Shown here: positions 7,338-15,435 of the stretch, in pieces | How the letters are laid out: each line of letters begins with the position of its first letter | Numbering within the stretch: the first letter of the stretch is position 1 | Source of the DNA: a bacterium | GTDB taxonomy: Bacteria > B130-G9 | Direction: 5' to 3' | Length of the DNA stretch: 28,878 bases | Assembly (NCBI GenBank): GCA_021160245.1 | Contig: JAGHCW010000029.1 | Span: 1 to 28,878, forward strand | Made by a program: the position numbers and the translations under genes | The notes under the pieces: model-generated | Databases searched by the model: none | Told to the model about the DNA's origin: nothing | The model's input: the letters and a program-made list of their open reading frames with translations, nothing else

Positions 7338-8216
7338 ATGAGCATGAAAAGCATGACTGGGTTTGGTCAAGCTAGCGTATCGGGCGAGGATGGCCTGATT
7401 AGAGCCGAGATCAAGGCCGTCAACAACCGCTTTCTCGACATAAGTATCAGAATGCCGCCGGGCTTCATGAAGTACGAGGCGAAAATACGCGAACTAATCT
7501 CCCAGAGTGTTCACCGGGGAAAGGTCGATGTGTTCATTGCCGCGCCTCCTAGTGTCACGAGTACCAGCAGGCTTGTAATTGATGAGTCGTTGGTCAAAGA
7601 GCTGGTCGGTACGCTGAGGCGTCTCAGCGAAGAGCACGCGCTGTCCGGAAAGATAACGCCGGACACAATAGCGGCTTTCAGGCCGGCGTTTTTCATCGAG
7701 ACGACGCCGGATGCGCCAGATGTTTGGGATCTGCTGCAAGTCTGCATGTCCGAGTCGCTTGAGCGCTTTGAGGAGATGCGGAACAGGGAAGGGCTGGCGC
7801 TTCAAGGAAAGATACTAGAAGAGATAGCGGGACTTAAGAAGGACGCGAAGCAACTGGAGACGGAACTCGCAGGTCGTGAGCTGCATATTCGAGACCGATT
7901 GCTCGAGTTCGTGCGAACGCAATGCAACATACCTGAGGTGGATAGTGATAGGCTTGAGCAGGAAGTTGCTCTTTTATTAGTCAAACACGACATATCTGAG
8001 GAGAATGTCCGACTCTGGAGCCACCTCGATCAGTTTTCTTTGCTGTCTGAACAAGATTCTCCCAAGGGAAAGCAGCTCAATTTCATTAGTCAGGAATTGC
8101 TGCGCGAGGTCAATACAATCGCCTCTAAGACCCAGTCAAAGGAGATATCCTCCTTGACGATAAAGATGAAATCACGGATCGAGATCATCCGTGAACAACT
8201 CAATAACATTGAGTAG
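7338..8216 (+). CDS. yicC: YicC/YloC-family endoribonuclease
   Basis: Full-length member (292 residues) of the YicC family, shown in E. coli and B. subtilis to have RNA-cleaving activity. The N-terminal domain starts with the hallmark KSMTGFGQA, followed by AEIKAVNNRFLDISIRMP. The C-terminal DUF1732 region has GKQLNFISQELLREVNTIAS and KMKSRIEIIREQLNNIE, both strongly conserved blocks. An internal heptad-rich helix (about 150-190) is also typical. A TGGAG lies about 8 bases before the ATG at 7338; the ATG at 7344 is a possible alternative. In many bacteria gmk and rpoZ follow yicC; here an OB-HD exoribonuclease follows after 17 bases, giving two RNA-decay enzymes in tandem. Confidence 0.95.
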   Translation: MSMKSMTGFGQASVSGEDGLIRAEIKAVNNRFLDISIRMPPGFMKYEAKIRELISQSVHRGKVDVFIAAPPSVTSTSRLVIDESLVKELVGTLRRLSEEHALSGKITPDTIAAFRPAFFIETTPDAPDVWDLLQVCMSESLERFEEMRNREGLALQGKILEEIAGLKKDAKQLETELAGRELHIRDRLLEFVRTQCNIPEVDSDRLEQEVALLLVKHDISEENVRLWSHLDQFSLLSEQDSPKGKQLNFISQELLREVNTIASKTQSKEISSLTIKMKSRIEIIREQLNNIE

Positions 8217-8233
8217 AAAGGTGGCCTGCAAGC

Positions 8234-9262
8234 GTGCCTGATGAGCTGTTCCCGAAGGATAAGAGCCCAACTGAGGCCCCCAGAGTAGCTATTGAGGATA
8301 TTCCGTCCCAAAAGGGCAGCTTCGTGGGGGCGTATCTTGTCAAGTCTAAGACTCTGGCCGAGAGCAAGACGGGCTCTCTCTATCTGCGACTTAAACTGGG
8401 TGACGCAAGCGGAGACATTGACGCCTTTGTCTGGGATAACGCAAAGGAAGTGGCTGAGACAATTCATAAGGGCCAGGTCGTATTGGTGAAAGGTAAGGGA
8501 AAGATTCACCAACAACGGCCGAATCTTATGGTTCATAGGATAAGGCCGGCCTTGAGCGATGAGTACAATCTGGATGACATCGTCAGTGGTTCAGAGCAGA
8601 CCGCCAACGAGGCCTTTGACTTCGTCAAGGAGACTGTTGAGGAGGTCCATGATTCTGACTACAAGGCCTTATTGGACGAGCTCTTTGCCGACGAGGCGAC
8701 TGTAGCGAGATTCAAGCTAGCTCCTGGGGCGAAGGCCGTTCATCATGCGTTCGTTGGAGGCTTGATCGTCCACACAGCCTCGATGCTCCATATCTGCAAG
8801 TGCGTAGTGGGTTTATATGAGGACTTGAATGCAGACCTCTTGATTACAAGCTGTATATTGCATGATTTGGGTAAGCTGAAGGAGTATTCTGAGGACCTCG
8901 TGATAGAACGAACGACGCGGGGCCGCCTCTGGGGCCACATAGTCATCAGCGTACTGATGGTTGAGGGCTACATAAACAAACTCGATAACTTCCCTGAGAG
9001 CAAAAAAGAGGAACTGTATCACATTTTGATAAGCCATCATGGCAGCCTTGAGTGGGGTTCGCCGGCGGTTCCAATGACGCTTGAGGCGGTAGCTCTTCAT
9101 TACATTGACAATCTTGACGCAAAGGTGAATCAGTTCAGGTCGGTTATGAAAAGTCGTAAAGACCCGGACTACGAGGGGTGGACTACTTTCGACAGGTTGC
9201 TTTCGCGGTATCTCTACTTGGGCAAACCGAAAGCGGCCAGCGAGAATAGGGAGGAAGATTAA
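8234..9262 (+). CDS. OB-fold/HD-domain protein, YhaM-like 3'-5' exoribonuclease
   Basis: Two domains in the YhaM order. An OB-fold (about 20-110), with YLRLKLGDASGDIDAFVWD and a KGKGKIHQQRPNLMV strand, would bind nucleic acid. An HD phosphohydrolase domain (about 160-320) has H180 in GLIVHTASM, the HD pair H210-D211 in CILHDLGK, H235 in GHI, HH at 268-269 and D292 in HYIDNLDAK. These are the metal ligands expected of an active HD nuclease. B. subtilis YhaM degrades RNA and single-stranded DNA from the 3' end. The start is GTG at 8234, with AAAGGTGG upstream. Only 17 bases separate it from yicC and 3 from asnS, so the three genes are very likely one operon. Confidence 0.9.
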   Translation: MPDELFPKDKSPTEAPRVAIEDIPSQKGSFVGAYLVKSKTLAESKTGSLYLRLKLGDASGDIDAFVWDNAKEVAETIHKGQVVLVKGKGKIHQQRPNLMVHRIRPALSDEYNLDDIVSGSEQTANEAFDFVKETVEEVHDSDYKALLDELFADEATVARFKLAPGAKAVHHAFVGGLIVHTASMLHICKCVVGLYEDLNADLLITSCILHDLGKLKEYSEDLVIERTTRGRLWGHIVISVLMVEGYINKLDNFPESKKEELYHILISHHGSLEWGSPAVPMTLEAVALHYIDNLDAKVNQFRSVMKSRKDPDYEGWTTFDRLLSRYLYLGKPKAASENREED

Positions 9263-9265
9263 CGG

Positions 9266-10558
9266 ATGCAAGTCGTCTCCATAGATAAAATCGGAGAATT
9301 CAAGGGCCAGGAGGTCTCAATCCGCGGCTGGGTGTATAACAAGCGCTCCAGCGGTAAGATAAAGTTCCTGCTGCTGCGGGACGGTACCGGCATCATTCAA
9401 TGCGTTGTTGTGTCGTCCGAGTCGGGACAGGAGGCGTTTGAGCGTTTTGAGAAGCTGACTCAGGAGAGCTCGCTAATTGTGACTGGGATAGTCAACGAGG
9501 ACAAGCGGGCGCCTTCCGGGCACGAGTTGCTGGTGAAAGGCATCGAGGTCCTTCATATATCCCACGACTACCCAATCACCCCAAAGGAGCACTCTGTGGG
9601 CTATCTGCTCGACAGAAGGCACCTTTGGATGCGTTCCCAGCGGCAGAGCGCGATTTTGAGAATTAGGGCGGAGGTTATCAAGGCGATAAGGGACTTCTTG
9701 GACAACGAGGGCTTCATCCTAGCCGACACGCCCATCTTCACGCCTACATCCTGCGAGGGAACAAGCACGCTCTTTGAGACAAAGTATTACGACCGTACTG
9801 CCTACTTGACGCAGAGCGGGCAGCTTTACAACGAGGCGACTGCGATGGCTCTGGGGAAGGTGTACTGCTTTGGACCCGCGTTTAGGGCGGAGAAGTCAAA
9901 GACGCGTCGTCACCTTACTGAGTTCTGGCAGGTTGAGCCCGAAGCGGCGTTTTACGATCTCGATGCCATGGCGGATGTCGCCGAGCGCATGATCGAATAT
10001 GTCGTCAAGAAGGTGTTGAGCAAGAAAGGCAGTGAGCTGGCCACGCTCGAGCGCGATACAGCGCCTCTTGAGAAGATAAAAGCGCCTTTCCCGAAAATAA
10101 CGTACGCCGGGGCGTTGGCAATTCTTAAGAAAAGGGACATTGAGCTGGAGTACGGCTCGGATTTCGGTGGGTCAGATGAGACAGCTCTATCGGAAGACTT
10201 CGATAATCCTGTTTTTGTTACGAGCTTTCCGCTTCAGACGAAACCATTCTACATGAAGAGCGACCCAGACAATCCGGAGCTCGCACTCTGTTTTGACATC
10301 CTTGCGCCAGAAGGTTACGGCGAGATAGTCGGCGGCAGCCAGCGTGTTGATGACGCGGATGTGCTCAGAGAGAGGATTGCCGAGCACAATCTACCGAAAG
10401 AGCATTTTGAGTGGTATCTTGATCTCAGACGATTCGGCAGCGTTCCTCACAGCGGATTTGGGATGGGTGTCGAACGGACTGTGGCGTGGCTGTGCGGCAT
10501 AAAGCACATAAGAGAGGCTATCCCGTTTCCACGAACCATCTATAGAATCTCTCCGTGA
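9266..10558 (+). CDS. asnS: asparaginyl-tRNA synthetase
   Basis: Class IIb enzyme that charges tRNA-Asn. The N-terminal OB anticodon-binding domain (about 1-110) includes [20 protein letters not shown]. The catalytic domain has motif 2 [16 protein letters not shown] (206-221) and motif 3 GFGMGVER (397-404). [11 protein letters not shown] and the C-terminal [11 protein letters not shown] point to AsnRS rather than the related archaeal-type AspRS, which has LxQSPQLY and FPRD. The 430-residue length is that of the compact AsnRS type. The ATG lies 3 bases after the OB-HD gene, so translation is probably coupled. A dedicated AsnRS suggests direct charging of tRNA-Asn; whether the amidotransferase route also exists cannot be told here. 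Confidence 0.97.
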   Translation: MQVVSIDKIGEFKGQEVSIRGWVYNKRSSGKIKFLLLRDGTGIIQCVVVSSESGQEAFERFEKLTQESSLIVTGIVNEDKRAPSGHELLVKGIEVLHISHDYPITPKEHSVGYLLDRRHLWMRSQRQSAILRIRAEVIKAIRDFLDNEGFILADTPIFTPTSCEGTSTLFETKYYDRTAYLTQSGQLYNEATAMALGKVYCFGPAFRAEKSKTRRHLTEFWQVEPEAAFYDLDAMADVAERMIEYVVKKVLSKKGSELATLERDTAPLEKIKAPFPKITYAGALAILKKRDIELEYGSDFGGSDETALSEDFDNPVFVTSFPLQTKPFYMKSDPDNPELALCFDILAPEGYGEIVGGSQRVDDADVLRERIAEHNLPKEHFEWYLDLRRFGSVPHSGFGMGVERTVAWLCGIKHIREAIPFPRTIYRISP

Positions 10559-10575
10559 GCTAGGGCGCGGTGGCA

Positions 10576-11274
10576 ATGATAGAACTCTCCGGCGTGAGCA
10601 AATCGTTTGGCAGAGACTCGCTTGCGCTATGGAATGTCTCGCTTGAACTAGAAAAGGGGCAGCTGGTGTTTATCGAAGGTCCCTCTGCATCTGGCAAGAC
10701 TGTATTGCTGCGCCTCATCTCGGGCCAGCTCGAACCGTCCGACGGAGAGGTTTTAGTTGACGGGATCAACGTCTCGAATCTCCACAACAGACGCAGAAGA
10801 TGGCTGGCGAAGACAATCGGGATTGTGCCGAAAAAGCCCCTGATCTTGAAGGACGCCTCAGTACTAAAGACGGTTCAATGGGCTCAGTCGGGTATCGGCA
10901 TCCGCGGCAAACAAGCCCGGATAATGGCCGAGTCCTTACTCCAACAAGTCGGACTCCTGCACAAGAACGGCACTTGTGCATCCGATCTACCCGAAGCCGA
11001 CCAGCAGCGGCTTTCAATTGCGCGCGCAATCGCCGCCCAGCCCAAAGTCCTCCTCGTTGATGACCCAATCCTTGCTCTTGACAAAAAGGCCGCTTCCGGA
11101 ATAATAGATGTATTGGATAGCGCCTCGAGTCGGGGCATTGCGGTACTTATGACGACGAGAAAGAGTGCAGCTGCAAGAATGCTTACTACTATAAGTGATA
11201 ATAATGTGGATGATGCCTACGGAGGCGCCCCGCCCATGACTATTCGTCTCTTGAAAGGGTGCATTCAGCATTAA
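10576..11274 (+). CDS. degenerate FtsE-like ABC ATPase
   Basis: ABC-type nucleotide-binding domain, closest in layout to FtsE/LolD-like ATPases (about 232 residues). Walker A is intact (GPSASGKT) and the Walker B hydrophobic strand VLLVDDP keeps its Asp. However, the catalytic Glu is Asp, the Q-loop Gln is missing (GIVPKKPL where FtsE has VVFQ), the signature LSGGE reads LPEAD, and the switch His is replaced (MTTRKS for MATHD). It probably binds ATP but hydrolyses it poorly or not at all, which is inference. No FtsX-like or other permease is adjacent. I choose the ATG at 10576; a GTG at 10570 adds two residues. It follows asnS by 17 bases and precedes an acidic protein by 33. The frame is intact, so it is under selection or only recently degraded. 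Confidence 0.85.
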   Translation: MIELSGVSKSFGRDSLALWNVSLELEKGQLVFIEGPSASGKTVLLRLISGQLEPSDGEVLVDGINVSNLHNRRRRWLAKTIGIVPKKPLILKDASVLKTVQWAQSGIGIRGKQARIMAESLLQQVGLLHKNGTCASDLPEADQQRLSIARAIAAQPKVLLVDDPILALDKKAASGIIDVLDSASSRGIAVLMTTRKSAAARMLTTISDNNVDDAYGGAPPMTIRLLKGCIQH

Positions 11275-11307
11275 AGCCAAACGCCGAAACCGGCAGGAGG
11301 GTATAGA

Positions 11308-11802
11308 ATGAGGGAATTCGACTTTGCGGATTTTGATGGCGGCGAGGAGGAAGAGAGTGCCACCGAGGAGGCCGAGGAGGGCAAGTCATCAGACGATGAG
11401 TTTGAGCCAGTCATCATCGACATCGCTCGCCTAAATCCTGACGGCGTAGCTGCCGAATCGACGTTCACCGAGCTGGCCGCCGACGAAATGGCAAAGCAGT
11501 TTGAGCGCCGCGATGCTCACATAAAGATATTTACGAGCCAGTTCAAAATCGTCGGGAAGATCCTGGTCCCAGCAGAGGGCGCACAGACCAGGTTGACGGA
11601 TACTCTAAACGCGCCCGGGAAAGTCTTTCTTCCCATAACCGAAGCTGAGGTTACTTCTCTCAAGACCGGCAAGGTGATTCAGTCTGGCGAGAATACTTTC
11701 GTTGTGGTTAATCGAGATGACATTCAAGTGATCCTTCCGATTTCCGAGCCAGCGAAGCCCACGGCGAAGATTGACTTTGCCAAGGAGTCATTTGCGGAGT
11801 AG
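11308..11802 (+). CDS. acidic N-terminus plus small beta-rich domain, function unknown
   Basis: 164 residues, unrecognised. The first 35 are extremely acidic (runs of Glu and Asp) and probably disordered. A linker follows, then a compact domain at about 70-146 (from AHIKIFTSQFKIVGKI to VVVNRDDIQVILP). It has alternating strands and the block TRLTDTLNAPGKVFLPITEAE, similar in spirit to small bacterial DUF domains with an LSDxLN...F.P.TDA pattern (DUF6812-like; recalled, not checked). The ribosome binding site is strong (AGGAGGG about 7 bases before the ATG), suggesting good expression. No signal peptide or membrane segment, so cytoplasmic. It sits directly after the degenerate ATPase and could be its partner, but only position supports that. 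Confidence 0.75.
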   Translation: MREFDFADFDGGEEEESATEEAEEGKSSDDEFEPVIIDIARLNPDGVAAESTFTELAADEMAKQFERRDAHIKIFTSQFKIVGKILVPAEGAQTRLTDTLNAPGKVFLPITEAEVTSLKTGKVIQSGENTFVVVNRDDIQVILPISEPAKPTAKIDFAKESFAE

Positions 11803-11838
11803 TCCCGAAAATATCTTCAGGAGCATTTTGGGGAGTAT

Positions 11839-11866
11839 TTGCGATCGGCATTGGTTCTGATAATAT
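11839..11866 (+). promoter_or_regulatory. candidate promoter for the glycosyltransferase gene
   Basis: TTGCGA (11839-11844), 16 bases, then TAATAT (11861-11866), inside an AT-rich island running to about 11878 that contrasts with the surrounding coding DNA. A TATATT at 11866-11871 is an alternative -10. It lies 34 or more bases before the ATG. Confidence 0.33.
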
Positions 11867-11899
11867 ATATTATGTAAACTAACGCAGACCCAACGACCG

Positions 11900-14593
11900 A
11901 TGAAAATCGCCATACCTGTCCCAAGTCCCGTCCCATTCTCGCCCGGCGGCATTGAGAAGCTCACAGACGGCCTGGCTACCGCTTTGACCGCCGCTGGCCA
12001 CCAGGTCGAGGTGATAAAGCTACCCGCTCCCGAGAATAGTAGCTGGGACATCCTCAAGTCGTACTGGCGCTTCTCAAGAATCGACCTGCGTCATTTCGAC
12101 CTAGTTATCTCGTTGAAATACCCGGGCTGGATGATCCGATCGAGGAATCATATATGCTATATGTGCCATCGCCTGCGCGGCCTATATGATACATATCCGT
12201 ATTCAGATGGCCTGGGCGCCTTTCTGAAAGGGCCGAAGTTCAAATTTCCCGGACCCGTGATAAGGCGTCTTGTTCATTGGCTGGATGATTTTGCTTTGCA
12301 GCGGGACCGCGCCTCGCACTTCTTCTGTCTATCGGAGACCGTTAAGCGACGAGTAGAGTATTTCCCGAAAGGCGGCTATGAGCCGGTTGTGCTATACCCT
12401 CCCTCTTCCCTGCCCGGGCTATCGGGCTGCGATTATGAGTATTTCTTCTCGGTCAGCAGGCTCGACGCGCCCAAAAGGATGGACCTTCTGATCTCGGCGA
12501 TGGCCCATGTGAAAGAGGACGTTCGACTCCTGATTGCGGGCGACGGGCCGCAGCGTCCATATCTTGAGGCGCTTTCTTCAAGCGATCCAAGGGTTGAGCT
12601 TTTGGGCAGCGTAACTGACGAACGGCTCGCCTCGCTTTATTCTAATTCGCTTGCGGTCTTATTTGTCCCAGTTCAGGAGGATTATGGCCTTGTGACGGTT
12701 GAGGCGATGCGATGTGGAAAGCCCGTAATCACTTGCGAGGATTCAGGAGGTCCGCCGGAGCTCGTGAAGGACGGCGTGAACGGCTTCGTCTGCCCGCCGG
12801 ATGCGCGGGCCGTGGCTGCGAAACTCTCTCTGCTCGCCCAAAGCCCCGACCTGGCCGAGAAGTTGGGACGAAACGGCCTGAAGACCGTCTCCTCGATCAC
12901 CTGGGAGAATCTGGTTAACAGTTTGCTTGAACCCTATAACTTCCTGCAGCTGGACTTCGGTAAGTCGCGGCAGAATAAAAGACTTGTCTGCGTCCTATCG
13001 CCTTATGGCATCTTCCCGCCCGTTGGAGGCGGCAAGTCGCGCATCTTCCACCTCTATGGCAATCTGGCCCGCCATTACAATGTCGTTGTCATCTCGGTCG
13101 GGAATTACGATGAACCCTATATGCAAAAGGAAATAGCCGAGGGACTCTTTGAACTCAGGATACCGATGACGCCGGCTCACAGCCAAAAGCAATGGCGGTT
13201 GGAGGAGGAGGCGGGTCTGCCGATCTCGGACGTGGCCATGCCGAATCTCATGAAGGAAAGCCCTATGATCGGAAAGGTCATTGAGCATTTCGTGGCGAAG
13301 GCCGATGTGGTGGTTGCATCGCACCCTTTCCTGTTCGACGCGATCCGCCGCAGGGAGCGGACGAGGCTCGTTGTGTATGAGGCGCATAACATCGAGACGA
13401 AGCTCAAGGCGGAAAGTCTCTCGGGCACGAAGGTGGGCAGGCGTCTGATGAGGCTCACCAAGAGCATTGAGAGCAGAGCCTGCAGATCATCCGACCTCGT
13501 TTGGGCGACATCGGAGCTTGAGGCGGGCGAGCTTGCGTCATTCTTCGGAATGCCGTCAGAAAAAGTCTGGGTAGTTCCTAACGCAGTCGATACCCGCTCG
13601 ATCGCGATTCCGAGTGAGGCGCAGGCGAGCGCCGCAAGGGAGGAGCTCAAACTCGGACCGAGGCCGATTGTGTTATTTCTCGCATCGTGGCATCCGCCAA
13701 ATCTCGACGGTCTGCTCTTCCTGAAGGAGCACCTCTCTCCTGCTCTGCCCAATCACGATATCGTCGTCATTGGCAGTGTCAAAGATCAACATTCAGCGTT
13801 ATATGGCAACCTCGACTTCCCGGACAACTTGAAAGTCCTCGGCGTTGTCGATGAGAAAATAAAGAACCTCTATCTCGCGGCGGCAGACATCGCTATCAAT
13901 CCCGTTGCGACCGGTTCGGGGACCAATCTCAAGATGTTCGACTACATGGCCTCGGGACTGCCGATTGTTACAACGCCTGTCGGAGCGCGCGGAACGGCCA
14001 TCGTGAAGAATCAGCACGCGCTTGTATGCGACCGCGACAGTTTCGCAGATAAGATCAAACTGCTCCGCGAAAGGAAGCTCGCGGCATCGCTCGGCGCCTC
14101 GGCGAGAAAGCTGGCCGAGGAGCGTTTTGATTGGGCGAAGATAGCCGACGACCTTCATGAGAAGCTCGAGCTGGCAATGCCCTCTCCCCTACCCGCCTCG
14201 TTTGACGCTTCAAGCGCCAAGCAGTTTATCTCCGGTTGGTATGCGTCGGAATCGTGGGAGAGCAAGTTCATGTTCCGCTGGTCCAATGGTCAGGGACGGC
14301 TGCGAGTTATGAACCCAAAGAGCGAGGCGATCTTGCGCCTCCAGGTGCTCAAAGGCGCGACGCCTGACATCACCGTCTTGGCGAACGGCCATAGTCTCGG
14401 GACGTTTCCGCTCTCGGACGGCTGGCAGGAGATTACGGCCAAATTGCCCCGGATCATCGACGGGGACGCCATCGATATTCTGCTAAAGACCGCAGCCTGG
14501 CGTCCAGCCGACATCGCCGGCGGTAACGATGTCCGTCGCCTCGGCATAGCCCTGCGCGAGGCTAGCGTTACGGCTGGTAAGATCGGTAAATGA
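11900..14593 (+). CDS. tandem GT-B glycosyltransferase fusion with C-terminal beta domain
   Basis: An 897-residue protein with two GT4-like units in one chain. Unit 1 (about 1-350) has SPGGIEKLTDGL at the acceptor side and the donor-site E-x7-E motif in QEDYGLVTVEAM (E260, E268). Unit 2 (about 358-760) has PPVGGGKSRIFHL at its start and GSGTNLKMFDYMASGLPIV at the donor site, where the second Glu is Asp. The last 125 residues form a separate beta-rich domain (FISGWYASESWESKFMFRWS and on) of a kind often attached to surface-sugar enzymes. Likely makes a two-sugar step in cell-surface or exopolysaccharide synthesis; sugars unknown. There is no membrane segment. No obvious ribosome binding site precedes the ATG. 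Its stop overlaps the tail of the beta-helix pseudogene by 26 bases in convergent orientation. Confidence 0.9.
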   Translation: MKIAIPVPSPVPFSPGGIEKLTDGLATALTAAGHQVEVIKLPAPENSSWDILKSYWRFSRIDLRHFDLVISLKYPGWMIRSRNHICYMCHRLRGLYDTYPYSDGLGAFLKGPKFKFPGPVIRRLVHWLDDFALQRDRASHFFCLSETVKRRVEYFPKGGYEPVVLYPPSSLPGLSGCDYEYFFSVSRLDAPKRMDLLISAMAHVKEDVRLLIAGDGPQRPYLEALSSSDPRVELLGSVTDERLASLYSNSLAVLFVPVQEDYGLVTVEAMRCGKPVITCEDSGGPPELVKDGVNGFVCPPDARAVAAKLSLLAQSPDLAEKLGRNGLKTVSSITWENLVNSLLEPYNFLQLDFGKSRQNKRLVCVLSPYGIFPPVGGGKSRIFHLYGNLARHYNVVVISVGNYDEPYMQKEIAEGLFELRIPMTPAHSQKQWRLEEEAGLPISDVAMPNLMKESPMIGKVIEHFVAKADVVVASHPFLFDAIRRRERTRLVVYEAHNIETKLKAESLSGTKVGRRLMRLTKSIESRACRSSDLVWATSELEAGELASFFGMPSEKVWVVPNAVDTRSIAIPSEAQASAAREELKLGPRPIVLFLASWHPPNLDGLLFLKEHLSPALPNHDIVVIGSVKDQHSALYGNLDFPDNLKVLGVVDEKIKNLYLAAADIAINPVATGSGTNLKMFDYMASGLPIVTTPVGARGTAIVKNQHALVCDRDSFADKIKLLRERKLAASLGASARKLAEERFDWAKIADDLHEKLELAMPSPLPASFDASSAKQFISGWYASESWESKFMFRWSNGQGRLRVMNPKSEAILRLQVLKGATPDITVLANGHSLGTFPLSDGWQEITAKLPRIIDGDAIDILLKTAAWRPADIAGGNDVRRLGIALREASVTAGKIGK

Positions 14594-15328
14594 ACCTTAG
14601 CCCCTCAATCGCAAGGTGGCTCACATCTTTGCAATAAATGACATGGTAGGCAGCGTTTTTTGCATTGAGGATGGTTGTCTCCGGGGCCTCGCCGACTAGC
14701 GAGACCCAGCTCTTCATCTTCAGCGGAAACACCTCGCCGTTTGAAGTGGATGAGTATTTACCGAGTGCGACATGGGTCTTGACAGGATTCGCCTCGCATC
14801 CCTCGACCATGGCCAGAGCGAACGTAATCGTCCTCAAGGGCGCCTGCTCCGAGCCGTTGTTCTCATCATCACCATTGTGAAATGCGCATAGCTCGCCTCG
14901 CCAACTTCGGTGAGGCTTTCGGGATACGTCAGAAACGAAACAGCGTAATACTGCCCTTTCTCATCGATTGACGGCATGGCGCATGGGACATCAATCGTAT
15001 GGAACGGGACAGGTTCCATGAAGAATGGGCTCGGAATGGCCATATCCCGAAGCCATGGTCTGATGGATTCCGACCAGTCTCGATCGGCAAGCGCGTAGAG
15101 CGTCCTGCTGGGCGTGATGAGGCCGACATAGACGTCCACGTTCATCGCCCCGCCGTAGTTCTCTCCCGACAGGCTGACCTCGATCGTCTCCCCCAGGGTG
15201 TAGCTGCTTTTGTCAGTGAATATCCGAATACGTGGCGCCGCATCCACCAAGCTTGGCCAGATGGCGAAGAAAGCAAAACAAACTGCCGAGATGATGACTA
15301 TCGTCCTGCAATAATCCCCTGCTTTCAT
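14568..15328 (-). pseudogene. truncated, frameshifted copy of the exported beta-helix protein
   Basis: A broken paralogue of the 500-residue gene just upstream on the same strand. The N-terminus matches (YCRxIVI, then DKSSYxxGxTIExSLS, then VDVYVGLxxP), with its own signal peptide and AGGAG ribosome binding site. At about 14876-14879 the frame shifts: the first frame ends at 14834, while the other frame continues with NGDDENNGSEQAPLRTITFA, matching NGGTGSDLGDGCLEAPFKTI in the intact gene. Roughly ten codons are missing at the junction. The match continues through NGEVFPLKMKSWVSLVGE and TTILNAKNAAYHVIYC, and stops at EGLRFI (GLTITG in the intact gene), exactly where the beta-helix repeats should begin. 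The last codons lie over the glycosyltransferase stop. Not expected to make a functional product. Confidence 0.85.
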
Positions 15329-15364
15329 GCCCCTCTCCTGTCTTGTGGATTAACCGCCAACTGG

Positions 15365-15406
15365 TTAAAGAATCGGGTAGTGGAATCCTATATCGACAGT
15401 TGAGCT
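15365..15406 (-). pseudogene. detached C-terminal scrap of a beta-helix gene copy
   Basis: Read on the minus strand this encodes SSTVDIGFHYPIL and a TAA stop, nearly the same as the last residues of the intact neighbour (VDMGFHYPIP, stop). About 22 of 26 bases are shared around GGATTCCACTACCCGAT. It lies between the stop of the intact gene and the start of the truncated copy, so it is the 3' end of yet another copy, or of a rearranged one, whose body is lost. Confidence 0.7.
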
Positions 15407-15435
15407 TAGTTTTTTAAGCAGCGAAGGCAAGGAGG

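Noticed and set aside
10766-11068. Arg/Cys-rich minus-strand frame inside the FtsE-like ATPase gene
   Set aside because: Antisense shadow. The plus-strand frame carries Walker motifs and proper spacing to its neighbours.
10570-11274. Classical FtsE cell-division ATPase annotation
   Set aside because: General fold fits, but the Q-loop, signature, catalytic Glu and switch His are all lost and ftsX is not adjacent, so the gene symbol is not justified.
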